Shown here piece after piece: positions 19,422-27,739 of a DNA stretch of 64,000 bases. The translations under genes were made by a program, and so were the position numbers. The DNA comes from Pseudomonadales bacterium. Lineage in GTDB: Bacteria > Pseudomonadota > Gammaproteobacteria > Pseudomonadales > Halieaceae. The notes beneath the pieces are model-generated. The model saw only the letters and a program-made list of their open reading frames with translations. It searched no databases and was not told where the DNA came from. How positions within the stretch are numbered: position 1 is the stretch's first letter; every line of letters starts with the position of its first letter. The DNA lies in the NCBI GenBank assembly GCA_024234855.1, contig JACKNN010000007.1, positions 1 to 64,000 of the forward strand, given 5' to 3'.

Positions 19422-21353
19422 ATGCCTGTCATTACCCTGCCAGACGGCAGCCAGCGTTCATTCGCCAACCCGGTTACTGTTCACGATGTCGCCGCCGATA
19501 TTGGCCCGGGCCTCGCCAGGGCGGCGCTGGCGGGGGTGGTCGACGGTCGGCAAGTTGATACCTCCCACATCATTGCGCAGGACGCAGCCCTGGCGATCAT
19601 CACCGACCGTGACGAAGCCGGCCTTGAAGTCATCCGCCACTCCACTGCCCACCTGCTGGCGATGGCTGTGCAGGAGCTGTTTCCGGGAACCCAGGTCACC
19701 ATCGGCCCGGTGATCGAGGATGGTTTCTATTACGATTTTGCCACCGGCCACAGTTTTACCCCGGAGGACCTGGGGCGGATCGAGCAACGGATGGAGGAAT
19801 TGGCGGAGCAGGACCTGCCGGTGGAGCGGGTGGTGATGAGCCGTGCCAGGGCGATAGAACTGTTTCGCAATATGGGCGAACACTACAAGGTACAGATTAT
19901 CGAGGCGCTGCCGGAGGGGGAGGAAATCAGCCTCTACCGCCAGGGCGCCTGGATGGACCTTTGCCGCGGCCCTCACGTTCCCGGCACGGGTAAGCTGGCC
20001 GCTTTCAAACTGACCAAGGTGGCCGGCGCCTACTGGCGCGGCGATGCCAAAAACGAAATGCTGCAGCGCATCTACGGCACGGCCTGGGCCAACAAGAAGC
20101 AACTCAAGCAATACCTGACCCGGATCGAGGAAGCCGAAAAGCGCGACCACCGCAGGATCGGCAAGAAGCTGGATCTGTTCCATACCCAGGAGGAGGCGCC
20201 GGGCATGGTGTTCTGGCACCCGGCCGGCTGGAGCATCTACCAGACCATCGAGCAGTACATGCGCAAGGCCCAGCAGGCGCGCGACTACCGCGAGATCAAG
20301 ACGCCGCAGTTGGTCGACATGTCGCTGTGGCAGCGCTCGGGGCACGCCGACAAGTTTGGCGACGACATGTTCATGCTCAGGACCGAGGACCGCGAGTTTG
20401 CGGTCAAGCCCATGAACTGCCCCTGCCACGTGCAGGTGTTCAACCAGGGTCTCAAGTCCTACCGGGACCTGCCCCTGCGCCTGGCTGAATTCGGCTCCTG
20501 CCATCGCAATGAACCCTCCGGCTCCCTGCACGGCATTATGCGGGTGCGGGGTTTTGTGCAGGACGATGCGCATATTTTCTGCACTGAAGCCCAGATCCAG
20601 CCCGAGGTCTCGACCTTTATCGACTTTCTGCACGCTGTCTACGAGGACTTCGGCTTCAGCGAGGTGATCTACCGGCTCTCGACCCGCCCGGAGCAGCGGG
20701 TGGGCACGGATGCGGACTGGGATCGCGCTGAAAAAGCGCTGGCCGATGCCCTCGACGCCCAGGGCCTGCCCTGGCAGGAGTTGCCGGGGGAGGGCGCCTT
20801 CTACGGCCCCAAGATCGAATTTTCCCTGAAGGACTGCATCGGCAGGGTGTGGCAACTGGGCACTATCCAGGTTGACTTCTCCATGCCGGGCCGCCTCGGG
20901 GCGCAGTATGTGGCCGAAGATGGCAGCCGCCAGGTACCGGTTATGCTGCACCGTGCCATCCTCGGATCGTTTGAGCGGTTCATCGGAATTTTGATCGAAC
21001 ACTACGAGGGCATTTTCCCGACCTGGCTGGCGCCAACCCAGGCGGTTGTGCTCAATATCACCGACAATCAGGCCGAATATGCCCGAAATGTGGAAGATTC
21101 CTTAAAAAACAAGGGCTTTCGGGTGGTATCGGACTTGAGAAATGAAAAGATCGGCTTTAAAATCCGCGAGCACACGATTCAGCGCATCCCCTACCTGCTA
21201 GTAGTGGGCGATAACGAGGTTGAATCAGGGACTGTGGCCGTGCGTACCCGTCGTGGTGAAGACCTGGGATCTTGCGATCTCGAAGCGTTTACAACGCTGC
21301 TCACCCGGGATGTGGAACGTCGCGGCCGTATTTCATTGGAGAATCAGTATTAA
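19422..21353 (+). CDS. thrS: Threonyl-tRNA synthetase
   Basis: A 643-residue class II synthetase charging tRNA-Thr. It has an N-terminal TGS domain (about 1-62), the editing domain with the HSTAHLLAMAVQ zinc-type motif, the catalytic core with KPMNCPCHVQVF and motif 2 around FGSCHRNEPSGSLHGIMRVR, and a C-terminal anticodon-binding domain (about 535-643). AAGGAA precedes the ATG. The 185-bp leader is long enough to hold a regulatory structure like the E. coli thrS operator, but I see no convincing tRNA mimic. It heads the conserved translation operon, and its stop overlaps the infC start. Confidence 0.98.
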   Translation: MPVITLPDGSQRSFANPVTVHDVAADIGPGLARAALAGVVDGRQVDTSHIIAQDAALAIITDRDEAGLEVIRHSTAHLLAMAVQELFPGTQVTIGPVIEDGFYYDFATGHSFTPEDLGRIEQRMEELAEQDLPVERVVMSRARAIELFRNMGEHYKVQIIEALPEGEEISLYRQGAWMDLCRGPHVPGTGKLAAFKLTKVAGAYWRGDAKNEMLQRIYGTAWANKKQLKQYLTRIEEAEKRDHRRIGKKLDLFHTQEEAPGMVFWHPAGWSIYQTIEQYMRKAQQARDYREIKTPQLVDMSLWQRSGHADKFGDDMFMLRTEDREFAVKPMNCPCHVQVFNQGLKSYRDLPLRLAEFGSCHRNEPSGSLHGIMRVRGFVQDDAHIFCTEAQIQPEVSTFIDFLHAVYEDFGFSEVIYRLSTRPEQRVGTDADWDRAEKALADALDAQGLPWQELPGEGAFYGPKIEFSLKDCIGRVWQLGTIQVDFSMPGRLGAQYVAEDGSRQVPVMLHRAILGSFERFIGILIEHYEGIFPTWLAPTQAVVLNITDNQAEYARNVEDSLKNKGFRVVSDLRNEKIGFKIREHTIQRIPYLLVVGDNEVESGTVAVRTRRGEDLGSCDLEAFTTLLTRDVERRGRISLENQY

Positions 21354-21885
21354 GAAAGAAATGGGCAAGGGCGCCGGCAAAAAGGCGATCGTTAATGACC
21401 AGATTACGGCGGACCCGGTTCGCCTGGTTGGGGCCGATGGTGAACAGGTAGGCATTGTTCCGCTCCGCGAAGCGCTGGCAGCGGCCGAGGCGGCGACCAT
21501 GGACCTGGTGCTGATCGCGGATTCCGATCCACCGGTTTGCAAGGTGATGGACTACGGCAAGCATATCTTCGAGTCCAAGAAGCAAAAATCTGCCCAGAAG
21601 AAGAAGCAGAAGCGTACCCAGATCAAAGAAATGAAGTTTCGTCCAGGGACGGAGGAAGGGGATTACCAGGTAAAACTACGCAACCTGGTACGTTTCCTTG
21701 AAAGCGGCGATAAAGCCAAGGTCACGCTGCGTTTTCGCGGTCGTGAAATGGCTCACCAGGAAATCGGCATGGAGCTACTCAAGCGGGTAGAAGCTGATCT
21801 GGCCGAGTTGGGCGCTGTCGAGCAATTCCCGAAAATGGAAGGCCGGCAGTTAACAATGGTGATCGCACCCAGGAAGAGGAGCTAG
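21349..21885 (+). CDS. infC: Translation initiation factor IF-3 (AUU start)
   Basis: A 178-residue IF-3, with N-domain (QITADPVRLVGADGEQVGIV and KVMDYGKHIFE) and C-domain (EMKFRPGTEEGDYQVKLRNL, FRGREMAHQEIGMELL). It binds the 30S subunit and rejects non-AUG starts. No ATG or GTG lies at the expected N-terminus; the frame begins at ATT (21349), with GGAG at the right distance and overlapping the thrS stop. This is the rare AUU start known from E. coli infC, through which IF-3 limits its own synthesis. An internal ATG at 21361 would lose only four residues and is the alternative start. Confidence 0.95.
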   Translation: MKKEMGKGAGKKAIVNDQITADPVRLVGADGEQVGIVPLREALAAAEAATMDLVLIADSDPPVCKVMDYGKHIFESKKQKSAQKKKQKRTQIKEMKFRPGTEEGDYQVKLRNLVRFLESGDKAKVTLRFRGREMAHQEIGMELLKRVEADLAELGAVEQFPKMEGRQLTMVIAPRKRS

Positions 21886-21945
21886 TGGCCCGTGAATGCC
21901 CTTGATTCCTCAATTTATTAACACTCGAATGCGGAGTAATTGATT

Positions 21946-22140
21946 ATGCCAAAAGCGAAAATTCACAGCGGGGCCTCAAAGCGGTTCAAAAAGACTGCCG
22001 GCGGGTACAAGCGCAAGAGCGCTTACAAGAGTCACATCCTGACCAAGATGACAACCAAGCGAAAGCGCCAGTTGCGTGGGACTTCAATGATCCACAAGAG
22101 CGACAAGGTACTTGTAGACCGCATGTTGCGGGCGTGCTGA
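21946..22140 (+). CDS. rpmI: 50S ribosomal protein L35
   Basis: A 64-residue basic protein starting MPKAKIHSGASKRFKKT, the standard L35 sequence. ATG at 21946 follows GGAG; a TTG two codons upstream is not needed. It lies between infC and rplT, as usual in gammaproteobacteria. In E. coli L20 represses this pair by binding the upstream mRNA. Confidence 0.98.
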   Translation: MPKAKIHSGASKRFKKTAGGYKRKSAYKSHILTKMTTKRKRQLRGTSMIHKSDKVLVDRMLRAC

Positions 22141-22171
22141 CGGTTAACCATCAAGAGAATAGGAGAAGACT

Positions 22172-22528
22172 ATGCCTCGCGTAAAACGTGGTGTGGTGGC
22201 TCATCGCCGCCACAAGAAGATATTGAAACAGGCCAAGGGCTACTATGGTGCCCGCAGCCGTATTTTTCGTGTTGCCAAGCAAGCTGTTACCAAGGCTGGC
22301 CAGTATGCATACCGTGACCGCCGCGCGCGCAAGCGTCAGTTTCGCGCCCTGTGGATCACCCGTATCAACGCCCAGTCCCGCGCCAATGGCTTGAGCTACA
22401 GCCGCTTGATCAATGGCCTGAAAAAGGCCGATATCAGCCTGGACCGGCGCGTGTTGGCCGATCTGGCGGTACATGACAAGCCGGCTTTTAGCGCGGTTGT
22501 GGAGCAAGCGAAGGCCGCACTGGCCTAA
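22172..22528 (+). CDS. rplT: 50S ribosomal protein L20
   Basis: A 118-residue protein, the normal length, beginning MPRVKRGVVAHRRHKKI. It is needed for early 50S assembly and is the known autoregulator of the infC-rpmI-rplT mRNA in E. coli. AGGAG precedes the ATG. A GC-rich hairpin (22546-22560) and then a rho-independent terminator (22591-22624) follow. Confidence 0.98.
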   Translation: MPRVKRGVVAHRRHKKILKQAKGYYGARSRIFRVAKQAVTKAGQYAYRDRRARKRQFRALWITRINAQSRANGLSYSRLINGLKKADISLDRRVLADLAVHDKPAFSAVVEQAKAALA

Positions 22529-22590
22529 GCCCACCCCACCGCTACGGCGGGTTGCCCGCCCGGCGGTTCGCTGGCTACATGTAAGACATC

Positions 22591-22624
22591 AAGGGAAAGG
22601 GCGTGTGCTCTTTCCTTTTTTTTT
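22591..22624 (+). terminator. Rho-independent terminator after rplT
   Basis: GGAAAG (22594-22599) pairs with CTTTCC (22610-22615) and runs directly into nine T residues. It separates the ribosomal-protein genes from pheST, so pheS needs read-through or its own promoter. Confidence 0.82.
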
Positions 22625-22673
22625 GGTATTTGCAGTTTGCTGCCAACAGGGGCTATACCTGCGCCGCCCAGAC

Positions 22674-22773
22674 CATACGGGAGGCATTTCCTGGACACGC
22701 TACAAGCACATCCATGTGCGCTCGGGTTCGGCCATCCATGGCCTCACACGGTCCAGGAAATGTCTCCCGTATG
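22674..22773. repeat. Large imperfect inverted repeat with two nested palindromes, upstream of pheS
   Basis: Arms at 22674-22696 and 22751-22773 are inverted copies matching at 22 of 23 bases, with weaker pairing extending outward about 8 bases. The 54-base interior holds GCACATCCATGTGC (22706-22719) and GGCCATCCATGGCC (22730-22743), two palindromes sharing the core CATCCATG. As RNA it would fold into one long stem with two apical hairpins. No T-run follows, so it is not a standard terminator. The rest of the 390-bp gap (22529-22918) holds the rplT terminator and a possible -10 TAGAAT at 22880 before pheS. Confidence 0.85.
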
Positions 22774-22918
22774 TTCTGCGCTACACCGAGCCGCTGGTAG
22801 ATCGTCGGTGGGTTCGAATGATTTGCCGGTGTGAGCTGCCGGCGCCTGGATGCCCCAAGCGGCGGTAGCGGTGGTGGAATAGAATGATGTCACTGGAAAT
22901 AGCCTCGAGACTAAACGC

Positions 22919-23935
22919 ATGGAAAACCTCGAACAACTAGCCAGCGAAGCCAAAGCCGCAATAGCAAATGCGGAAGACGGCGCCACGCTGGAACAGCTGC
23001 GGGTCGATTACCTCGGCAAGAAGGGGCAGTTCACCGCGCTGCTGAAAGGTCTCGGCCAGCTGTCGGTCGAGGAGCGACCCGCCGCCGGCGCGAAGATCAA
23101 CGTGGTCAAGGAACAATTACAGGCGCTGCTGGGCGAGCGTAAGGCCGCGCTGGAGTCGGCCGCGGTCGAAGCGAAACTGGCGGCGGAGACCATCGATGTC
23201 ACACTGCCAGGGCGTGGCCAGTCCACCGGCGGTATTCACCCGGTTACGCGCACCATGGAGCGGATGGAGGACTTTTTCACCGCCATCGGTTTTGAAGTAG
23301 TGGAAGGGCCGGAGATCGAGGACGACTACCATAATTTCGGCGCGCTCAATATTCCCGAGCATCATCCGGCGCGGGCGATGCACGACACCTTTTATGTGGA
23401 CGCACACACCGTGTTGCGCACCCACACCTCGCCGGTGCAGGTGCGGGTGATGGAGAGCCGGGAGCCGCCGCTGCGCATTATCTGCCCGGGCCGGGTCTAT
23501 CGCTGTGATTCTGACCTGACTCATACGCCCATGTTCCACCAGGTGGAGGGGCTGTTGGTGGATGAGCATTCCAGCTTTGCCGATCTCAAGGGCCTGATCG
23601 AGGACTTCCTGCGGGTGTTTTTCGAACGCGATGATCTGGCGGTGCGCTTCAGGCCATCCTATTTCCCCTTCACCGAACCCTCGGCGGAGGTGGATATCCA
23701 GTGCGTCAATTGTGGTGGCGAGGGGTGCCGGGTGTGCAGCAACACCGGCTGGATCGAAATACTCGGCTGCGGCATGGTGCACCCCAGCGTGTTCGAATCA
23801 TCCGGTATAGACCCGGAAAAATACTCGGGCTTCGCCTTCGGCATGGGGGTGGAGCGGCTGTCCATGTTGCGCTATGGGGTCAACGACCTGCGCCTGTTTT
23901 TTGATAATGACCTGCGTTTTCTCGAGCAGTTCTAG
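22919..23935 (+). CDS. pheS: Phenylalanyl-tRNA synthetase alpha subunit
   Basis: A 338-residue class II catalytic subunit of the alpha2-beta2 enzyme. The N-terminal coiled coil binds tRNA; the core carries HPVTRTMERMEDFFTAIGFE, the Phe-pocket region LRTHTSPVQVR and motif 3 FAFGMGVERLSML near the C-terminus. The Cys-rich segment CVNCGGEGCRVC is normal for PheS. The start ATG opens MENLEQL. It is followed by pheT after 21 bases. Confidence 0.98.
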   Translation: MENLEQLASEAKAAIANAEDGATLEQLRVDYLGKKGQFTALLKGLGQLSVEERPAAGAKINVVKEQLQALLGERKAALESAAVEAKLAAETIDVTLPGRGQSTGGIHPVTRTMERMEDFFTAIGFEVVEGPEIEDDYHNFGALNIPEHHPARAMHDTFYVDAHTVLRTHTSPVQVRVMESREPPLRIICPGRVYRCDSDLTHTPMFHQVEGLLVDEHSSFADLKGLIEDFLRVFFERDDLAVRFRPSYFPFTEPSAEVDIQCVNCGGEGCRVCSNTGWIEILGCGMVHPSVFESSGIDPEKYSGFAFGMGVERLSMLRYGVNDLRLFFDNDLRFLEQF

Positions 23936-23956
23936 CCTTCTTGCGGAGTAGATACA

Positions 23957-26332
23957 GTGAAAATTAGCGAACAGTGGCTGCGCGAGTGGGTGAACCCGGC
24001 GTTGACCAGCGAGGAACTGTGCCACCAGATCACCATGGCCGGGCTGGAGGTGGATGCCATCGAGCCGGTGGCGGGGGCGTTCAGTGGCGTAGTGGTGGCG
24101 CGGATCATCAGCGCGGAACAGCATCCCGATGCGGATAAGTTGCGGGTATGCCTGGTGGATGCCGGCGGCGAAACCCTGCAGATTGTCTGCGGCGCACCCA
24201 ACGCCCGGGCCGGTCTCAGGGTGCCCCTTGCCCGTGTGGGTGCGGTGCTGCCCGGGGATTTCGCCATCAAAGCGGCGAAGTTGCGGGGGGTGGAATCCCA
24301 GGGCATGTTGTGCGCGGAGAAGGAGCTGGGTATCTCCGATGCGAATGCCGGCCTGATGGAGCTCGCTGAAGATGCGCCAGTCGGCGTCGACCTGCGCGAG
24401 TACCTGGCGCTGGACGACAGGGTTATCGAGATCGGCCTGACGCCGAACCGGGCGGACTGCCTCGGCATTGCGGGTATCGCCCGCGAGGTGGGGCTGCTCA
24501 ATAATTTACCGGTGAAGCCGCCTGCCTATGACGTGGTCAGTCCCGCGATTGCCGATATTTTCCCGGTTGAACTGCAGGCACCCGAGCGCTGCCCCCGCTA
24601 TGTTGGCCGGGTCATCAGGGGGGTGGATGTGTCGCGGCCCAGCCCGTTATGGCTGCAGGAGAAACTGCGGCGCTGCGGTATTCGCAGTATCGACGCGGTG
24701 GTGGATGTGACCAATTACGTGCTGCTTGAACTGGGCCAGCCCATGCACGCCTTTGACCTGGGCAAGCTGCGCGGCGGCATCGTGGTGCGCGCGGCGGAAC
24801 CCGGGGAATCCCTGGAATTACTCGATGGCCAGACGGTGGAAATGCAACCGGAAACCCTGGTGATTGCCGATCACGCGGGCCCACTGGCCGTCGCCGGCAT
24901 TATGGGTGGCGAAGCGTCTTCAGTGAGCGCCAGCACCCGCGACCTGCTGCTGGAAGCCGCGTTCTTCACCCCGGACCTGTTGTCCGGCAAGGCCCGTTCC
25001 TACGGCCTGCATACCGAGTCGTCCCACCGGTTCGAGCGCGGGGTTGATTTCGAGTTACAGGTGGCGGCCATGGAACGCGCGAGCGAGCTGCTGTTGTCTA
25101 TTGTCGGCGGGGAAGCGGGTCCGATTGAGCAGGCGGTCTCCCCGGCCCACCTGCCCCGGCGCCCCGCGGTGACCCTGCGGGCCGAGCGCATCGGCAAAAT
25201 GCTGGGCCTGGAACTGCCCGCGGCAGAGGTCGAACGTATCCTCGGCGGCCTCGGGCTCGAAGCAGCTCCCACGGCCGATGGCTGGACCTGCAGTGTGCCC
25301 AGCTGGCGCTTCGATATTGCGATTGAGGCCGATCTGCTGGAAGAACTGGCCCGGGTGTATGGCTACAACCGTCTGCCTGCCACCCATATCCAGGCCGCGC
25401 TCGTCATGCCGGCCCGGCCCGAGAAACAGCTGGGCATACGCCAGCTGCGCCGGCATCTGAGTGCCCGGGGGTATCGCGAAGCCATTACTTACAGCTTCGT
25501 GGATCCGAGATTACAGCGGGTGTTCGATCCGGACATTGAACCGGTGGCCCTGACCAATCCCATCTCCGCCGACATGGCGGTCATGCGCAGCAGCCTGTTG
25601 CCGGGTCTGGTGGGCGCCGTGCTGCGCAACACCAATCGCCAGCAGCCACGCACCCGGCTGTTTGAATCGGGCCTGCGCTTTATACCGGGTGAAGCGGGGC
25701 TGCAGCAGATACCCACACTGGCGATGGTGGCGACCGGCGAGCGCTTCGCCGAGTCCTGGGCCGTTGCCGGGCAGGCGGCGGACTTTTTCGACCTCAAAGG
25801 CGATGTGGAAAGCCTGTTCGCGTTGACCCGCGACCCGGGCGCACTGCAGTTTTGTGCCGGCCAGCGGCCTGGCCTGCACCCGGGCCAGACTGCGGGCATA
25901 ACCAGAAATGGGCATGCCGTGGGCTACATCGGGACGCTGCATCCGGCCACGCAGGCACAGCTGGACCTGGCGGCGCCCCTGTATGTCTGTGAAATCGACC
26001 TGGAGGCGGCACTGGAGGGGCGGGTGCCGCGCTTTGCCGAGCTGTCCCGGTTTCCCGAAGTTCGCCGCGATTTGGCTGTAATTGTCGACAAATCGCTGCC
26101 GGCGGCTGAGCTGATGAAAAATGTTCGTGCCGTGGCAGGGAGTTACCTGAAGGACTTAAGGCTTTTTGATGTCTATGAGGGCAAAGGTATTGATCCTAAA
26201 AGGAAAAGTCTGGCGTTGGGTTTGACTTTCCGCGATCATTCGCGCACTCTTAGCGATGACGACGTCAATCTGGCAGTGAATCAAGTTATTGATTCACTGG
26301 AAAAAAACTTTAAGGCCGAGCTTAGGAACTAG
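23957..26332 (+). CDS. pheT: Phenylalanyl-tRNA synthetase beta subunit
   Basis: A 791-residue subunit of normal bacterial length. It has an N-terminal tRNA-binding OB fold (about 40-150), the B3/B4 editing region (GLTPNRADCLGIAGIAREVG and SSHRFERGVDF), a B5 domain and a C-terminal anticodon-binding FDX-ACB domain ending GLTFRDHSRTLSDDDVN. It supports PheS and edits Tyr-tRNA(Phe). The start is GTG at 23957, preceded by GCGGAG; its early residues MKISEQWLREWVNP match the family. Confidence 0.98.
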   Translation: MKISEQWLREWVNPALTSEELCHQITMAGLEVDAIEPVAGAFSGVVVARIISAEQHPDADKLRVCLVDAGGETLQIVCGAPNARAGLRVPLARVGAVLPGDFAIKAAKLRGVESQGMLCAEKELGISDANAGLMELAEDAPVGVDLREYLALDDRVIEIGLTPNRADCLGIAGIAREVGLLNNLPVKPPAYDVVSPAIADIFPVELQAPERCPRYVGRVIRGVDVSRPSPLWLQEKLRRCGIRSIDAVVDVTNYVLLELGQPMHAFDLGKLRGGIVVRAAEPGESLELLDGQTVEMQPETLVIADHAGPLAVAGIMGGEASSVSASTRDLLLEAAFFTPDLLSGKARSYGLHTESSHRFERGVDFELQVAAMERASELLLSIVGGEAGPIEQAVSPAHLPRRPAVTLRAERIGKMLGLELPAAEVERILGGLGLEAAPTADGWTCSVPSWRFDIAIEADLLEELARVYGYNRLPATHIQAALVMPARPEKQLGIRQLRRHLSARGYREAITYSFVDPRLQRVFDPDIEPVALTNPISADMAVMRSSLLPGLVGAVLRNTNRQQPRTRLFESGLRFIPGEAGLQQIPTLAMVATGERFAESWAVAGQAADFFDLKGDVESLFALTRDPGALQFCAGQRPGLHPGQTAGITRNGHAVGYIGTLHPATQAQLDLAAPLYVCEIDLEAALEGRVPRFAELSRFPEVRRDLAVIVDKSLPAAELMKNVRAVAGSYLKDLRLFDVYEGKGIDPKRKSLALGLTFRDHSRTLSDDDVNLAVNQVIDSLEKNFKAELRN

Positions 26333-26343
26333 GTAACGGGAAC

Positions 26344-26649
26344 ATGGGCGCCCTCACAAAATCTGAAATGGCCGAGCGCCTGTTTGAAGAGCTGGGGCTC
26401 AACAAGCGGGAAGCCAAGGAAATTGTTGAGTTGTTCTTCGAGGAGATCCGCGGATGCCTCGAAAACAATGAGCAGGTAAAGTTGTCGGGCTTCGGCAACT
26501 TCGATCTGCGAGACAAAAGCCAGCGCCCTGGCCGCAACCCGAAAACAGGAGAGGAGATCCCCATTTCCGCCCGCAGGGTGGTCACCTTTCGTCCAGGCCA
26601 AAAGCTCAAAGCCCGAGTAGAAGAGTATGCTGGAACCGAGCCACAATAA
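26344..26649 (+). CDS. ihfA: Integration host factor alpha subunit
   Basis: A 101-residue HU/IHF-fold DNA-bending protein. The IHF-alpha signature is plain: LTKSEMAERLFEELGLNKRE, then the beta-arm with GRNPKTGEEIPISARRVVTF. It pairs with IhfB (not in the window) to bend DNA in recombination, replication and transcription. It follows pheT after 11 bases, as in Pseudomonas and E. coli, and overlaps the next gene by 23 bp. Confidence 0.98.
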   Translation: MGALTKSEMAERLFEELGLNKREAKEIVELFFEEIRGCLENNEQVKLSGFGNFDLRDKSQRPGRNPKTGEEIPISARRVVTFRPGQKLKARVEEYAGTEPQ

Positions 26650-26992
26650 TGAATTGCCCGCTATCCCCGGAAAACGCTATTTCACCATAGGTGAAGTCAG
26701 TGAGTTGTGTGCAGTAAAACCCCATGTCCTGCGCTACTGGGAGCAGGAATTTCCGCAGCTTAAGCCAGTCAAGCGCCGCGGTAATCGCCGTTACTACCAG
26801 CGCGAAGATGTACTCACCATACGCCAGATTCGCAGCCTGCTGTATGAGCAAGGCTACACTATCGGCGGCGCCAGGCAGCGCATGACGGACGAGAGTGGCG
26901 AGGGCGATCCGGCGGGTGAAACCCAGGCCGCGATCAGGGAAACCATACGGGAACTCGAAGAACTGCTCAAGGCCCTGGAACCGGGCAAATAG
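26627..26992 (+). CDS. MerR-family regulator of the pheT-ihfA operon end
   Basis: A 121-residue protein with an N-terminal MerR HTH (YFTIGEVSELCAVKPHVLRY…RGNRRYYQREDV) and a C-terminal helix likely used for dimerisation. No metal-binding cysteines appear in an effector domain, so it is not a classic metal sensor. The same gene sits after ihfA and before tRNA-Pro in many gammaproteobacteria, which supports both gene and start. Its regulatory target is not known. The ATG lies within ihfA, implying coupled translation. Confidence 0.92.
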   Translation: MLEPSHNNELPAIPGKRYFTIGEVSELCAVKPHVLRYWEQEFPQLKPVKRRGNRRYYQREDVLTIRQIRSLLYEQGYTIGGARQRMTDESGEGDPAGETQAAIRETIRELEELLKALEPGK

Positions 26993-26995
26993 CCT

Positions 26996-27023
26996 TTGTA
27001 TCCCCGGTGGTATTGAGTATAAT
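26996..27023 (+). promoter_or_regulatory. Sigma70-type promoter of tRNA-Pro
   Basis: TTGTAT (26996-27001) and a consensus TATAAT (27018-27023) are 16 bp apart. The GC-rich stretch GCCGCCC after the -10 resembles a stringent-response discriminator. The tRNA begins 31 bases past the -10. Confidence 0.75.
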
Positions 27024-27053
27024 GCCGCCCTCGCCGAGCCGGCGAAATTCAAA

Positions 27054-27131
<78 letters not shown>

Positions 27132-27313
27132 ATTATCCTTTAAAAACGGTGGGCTCTACCCCATTACCGGGAGATGGGCACCCATATCTACACGATTAAT
27201 AGTGCCATCCCACCCGCAGTGGGTCAGCACCCTCAACCGATACTTCAGGTCAGCGAACCAATGCCGGTCCAGGCAGCAGTTTCAAAAATTGCCTTGCTGG
27301 TCAGGGCTGGCAG

Positions 27314-27694
27314 CTAACTGCCGCGCCGCACCACCATTACCTGGTAGCTTCCTTTCGGGCCTATGTACTGGGAGCACAGGCCACTGACCAGGCTGACCAC
27401 GATGGCGCCGAACACTGCGCTCCAGAACCCCACTACCTCGAAGCCGTCTACGAACCAGCCGGCGAGGTTGAGCATGGCGGCGTTGAGCAACAGCAGGAAC
27501 AGGCCCAGGGTGAGTACGGTGAAGGGTAGGGTGAGCAGCACCAGCACGGGGCGCACGAAGGCGTTGATGAGCCCCAGGGCTATTGCCGCCCAGATCAGGG
27601 CCCCTGTGGAGGAGGCACTGACGCCGGGCACCAGGTAGGTCGCGAGCCAGATGCCCAGCGCGGTGATCAGGGTGCGTAAAACGATTCCCGGCAT
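27314..27694 (-). CDS. Phage-holin-superfamily small membrane protein (PF04020-like)
   Basis: A 126-residue inner-membrane protein with four hydrophobic segments: about 5-22, 32-50, 55-76 and 88-108. It includes the N-A-F-V-R-P-V-L-V-L-L-T-L-P segment characteristic of the YvlD/PF04020 family. GAGG lies 8 bases upstream of the ATG. The function of this chromosomal family is not known; the holin name comes from distant similarity only. It lies downstream of, and in the same direction as, the WS/DGAT gene and may share its transcript. Confidence 0.85.
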   Translation of the reverse strand: MPGIVLRTLITALGIWLATYLVPGVSASSTGALIWAAIALGLINAFVRPVLVLLTLPFTVLTLGLFLLLLNAAMLNLAGWFVDGFEVVGFWSAVFGAIVVSLVSGLCSQYIGPKGSYQVMVVRRGS

Positions 27695-27739
27695 GCTGTC
27701 GACCTCTATCGCACTTTTCGGGGTTTGCTGTTCAATCGC

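Noticed and set aside
22603..22660. Phe-rich leader peptide like E. coli pheM
   Set aside because: The Phe codons come from the T run of the rplT terminator, and no attenuator with a T tract follows.
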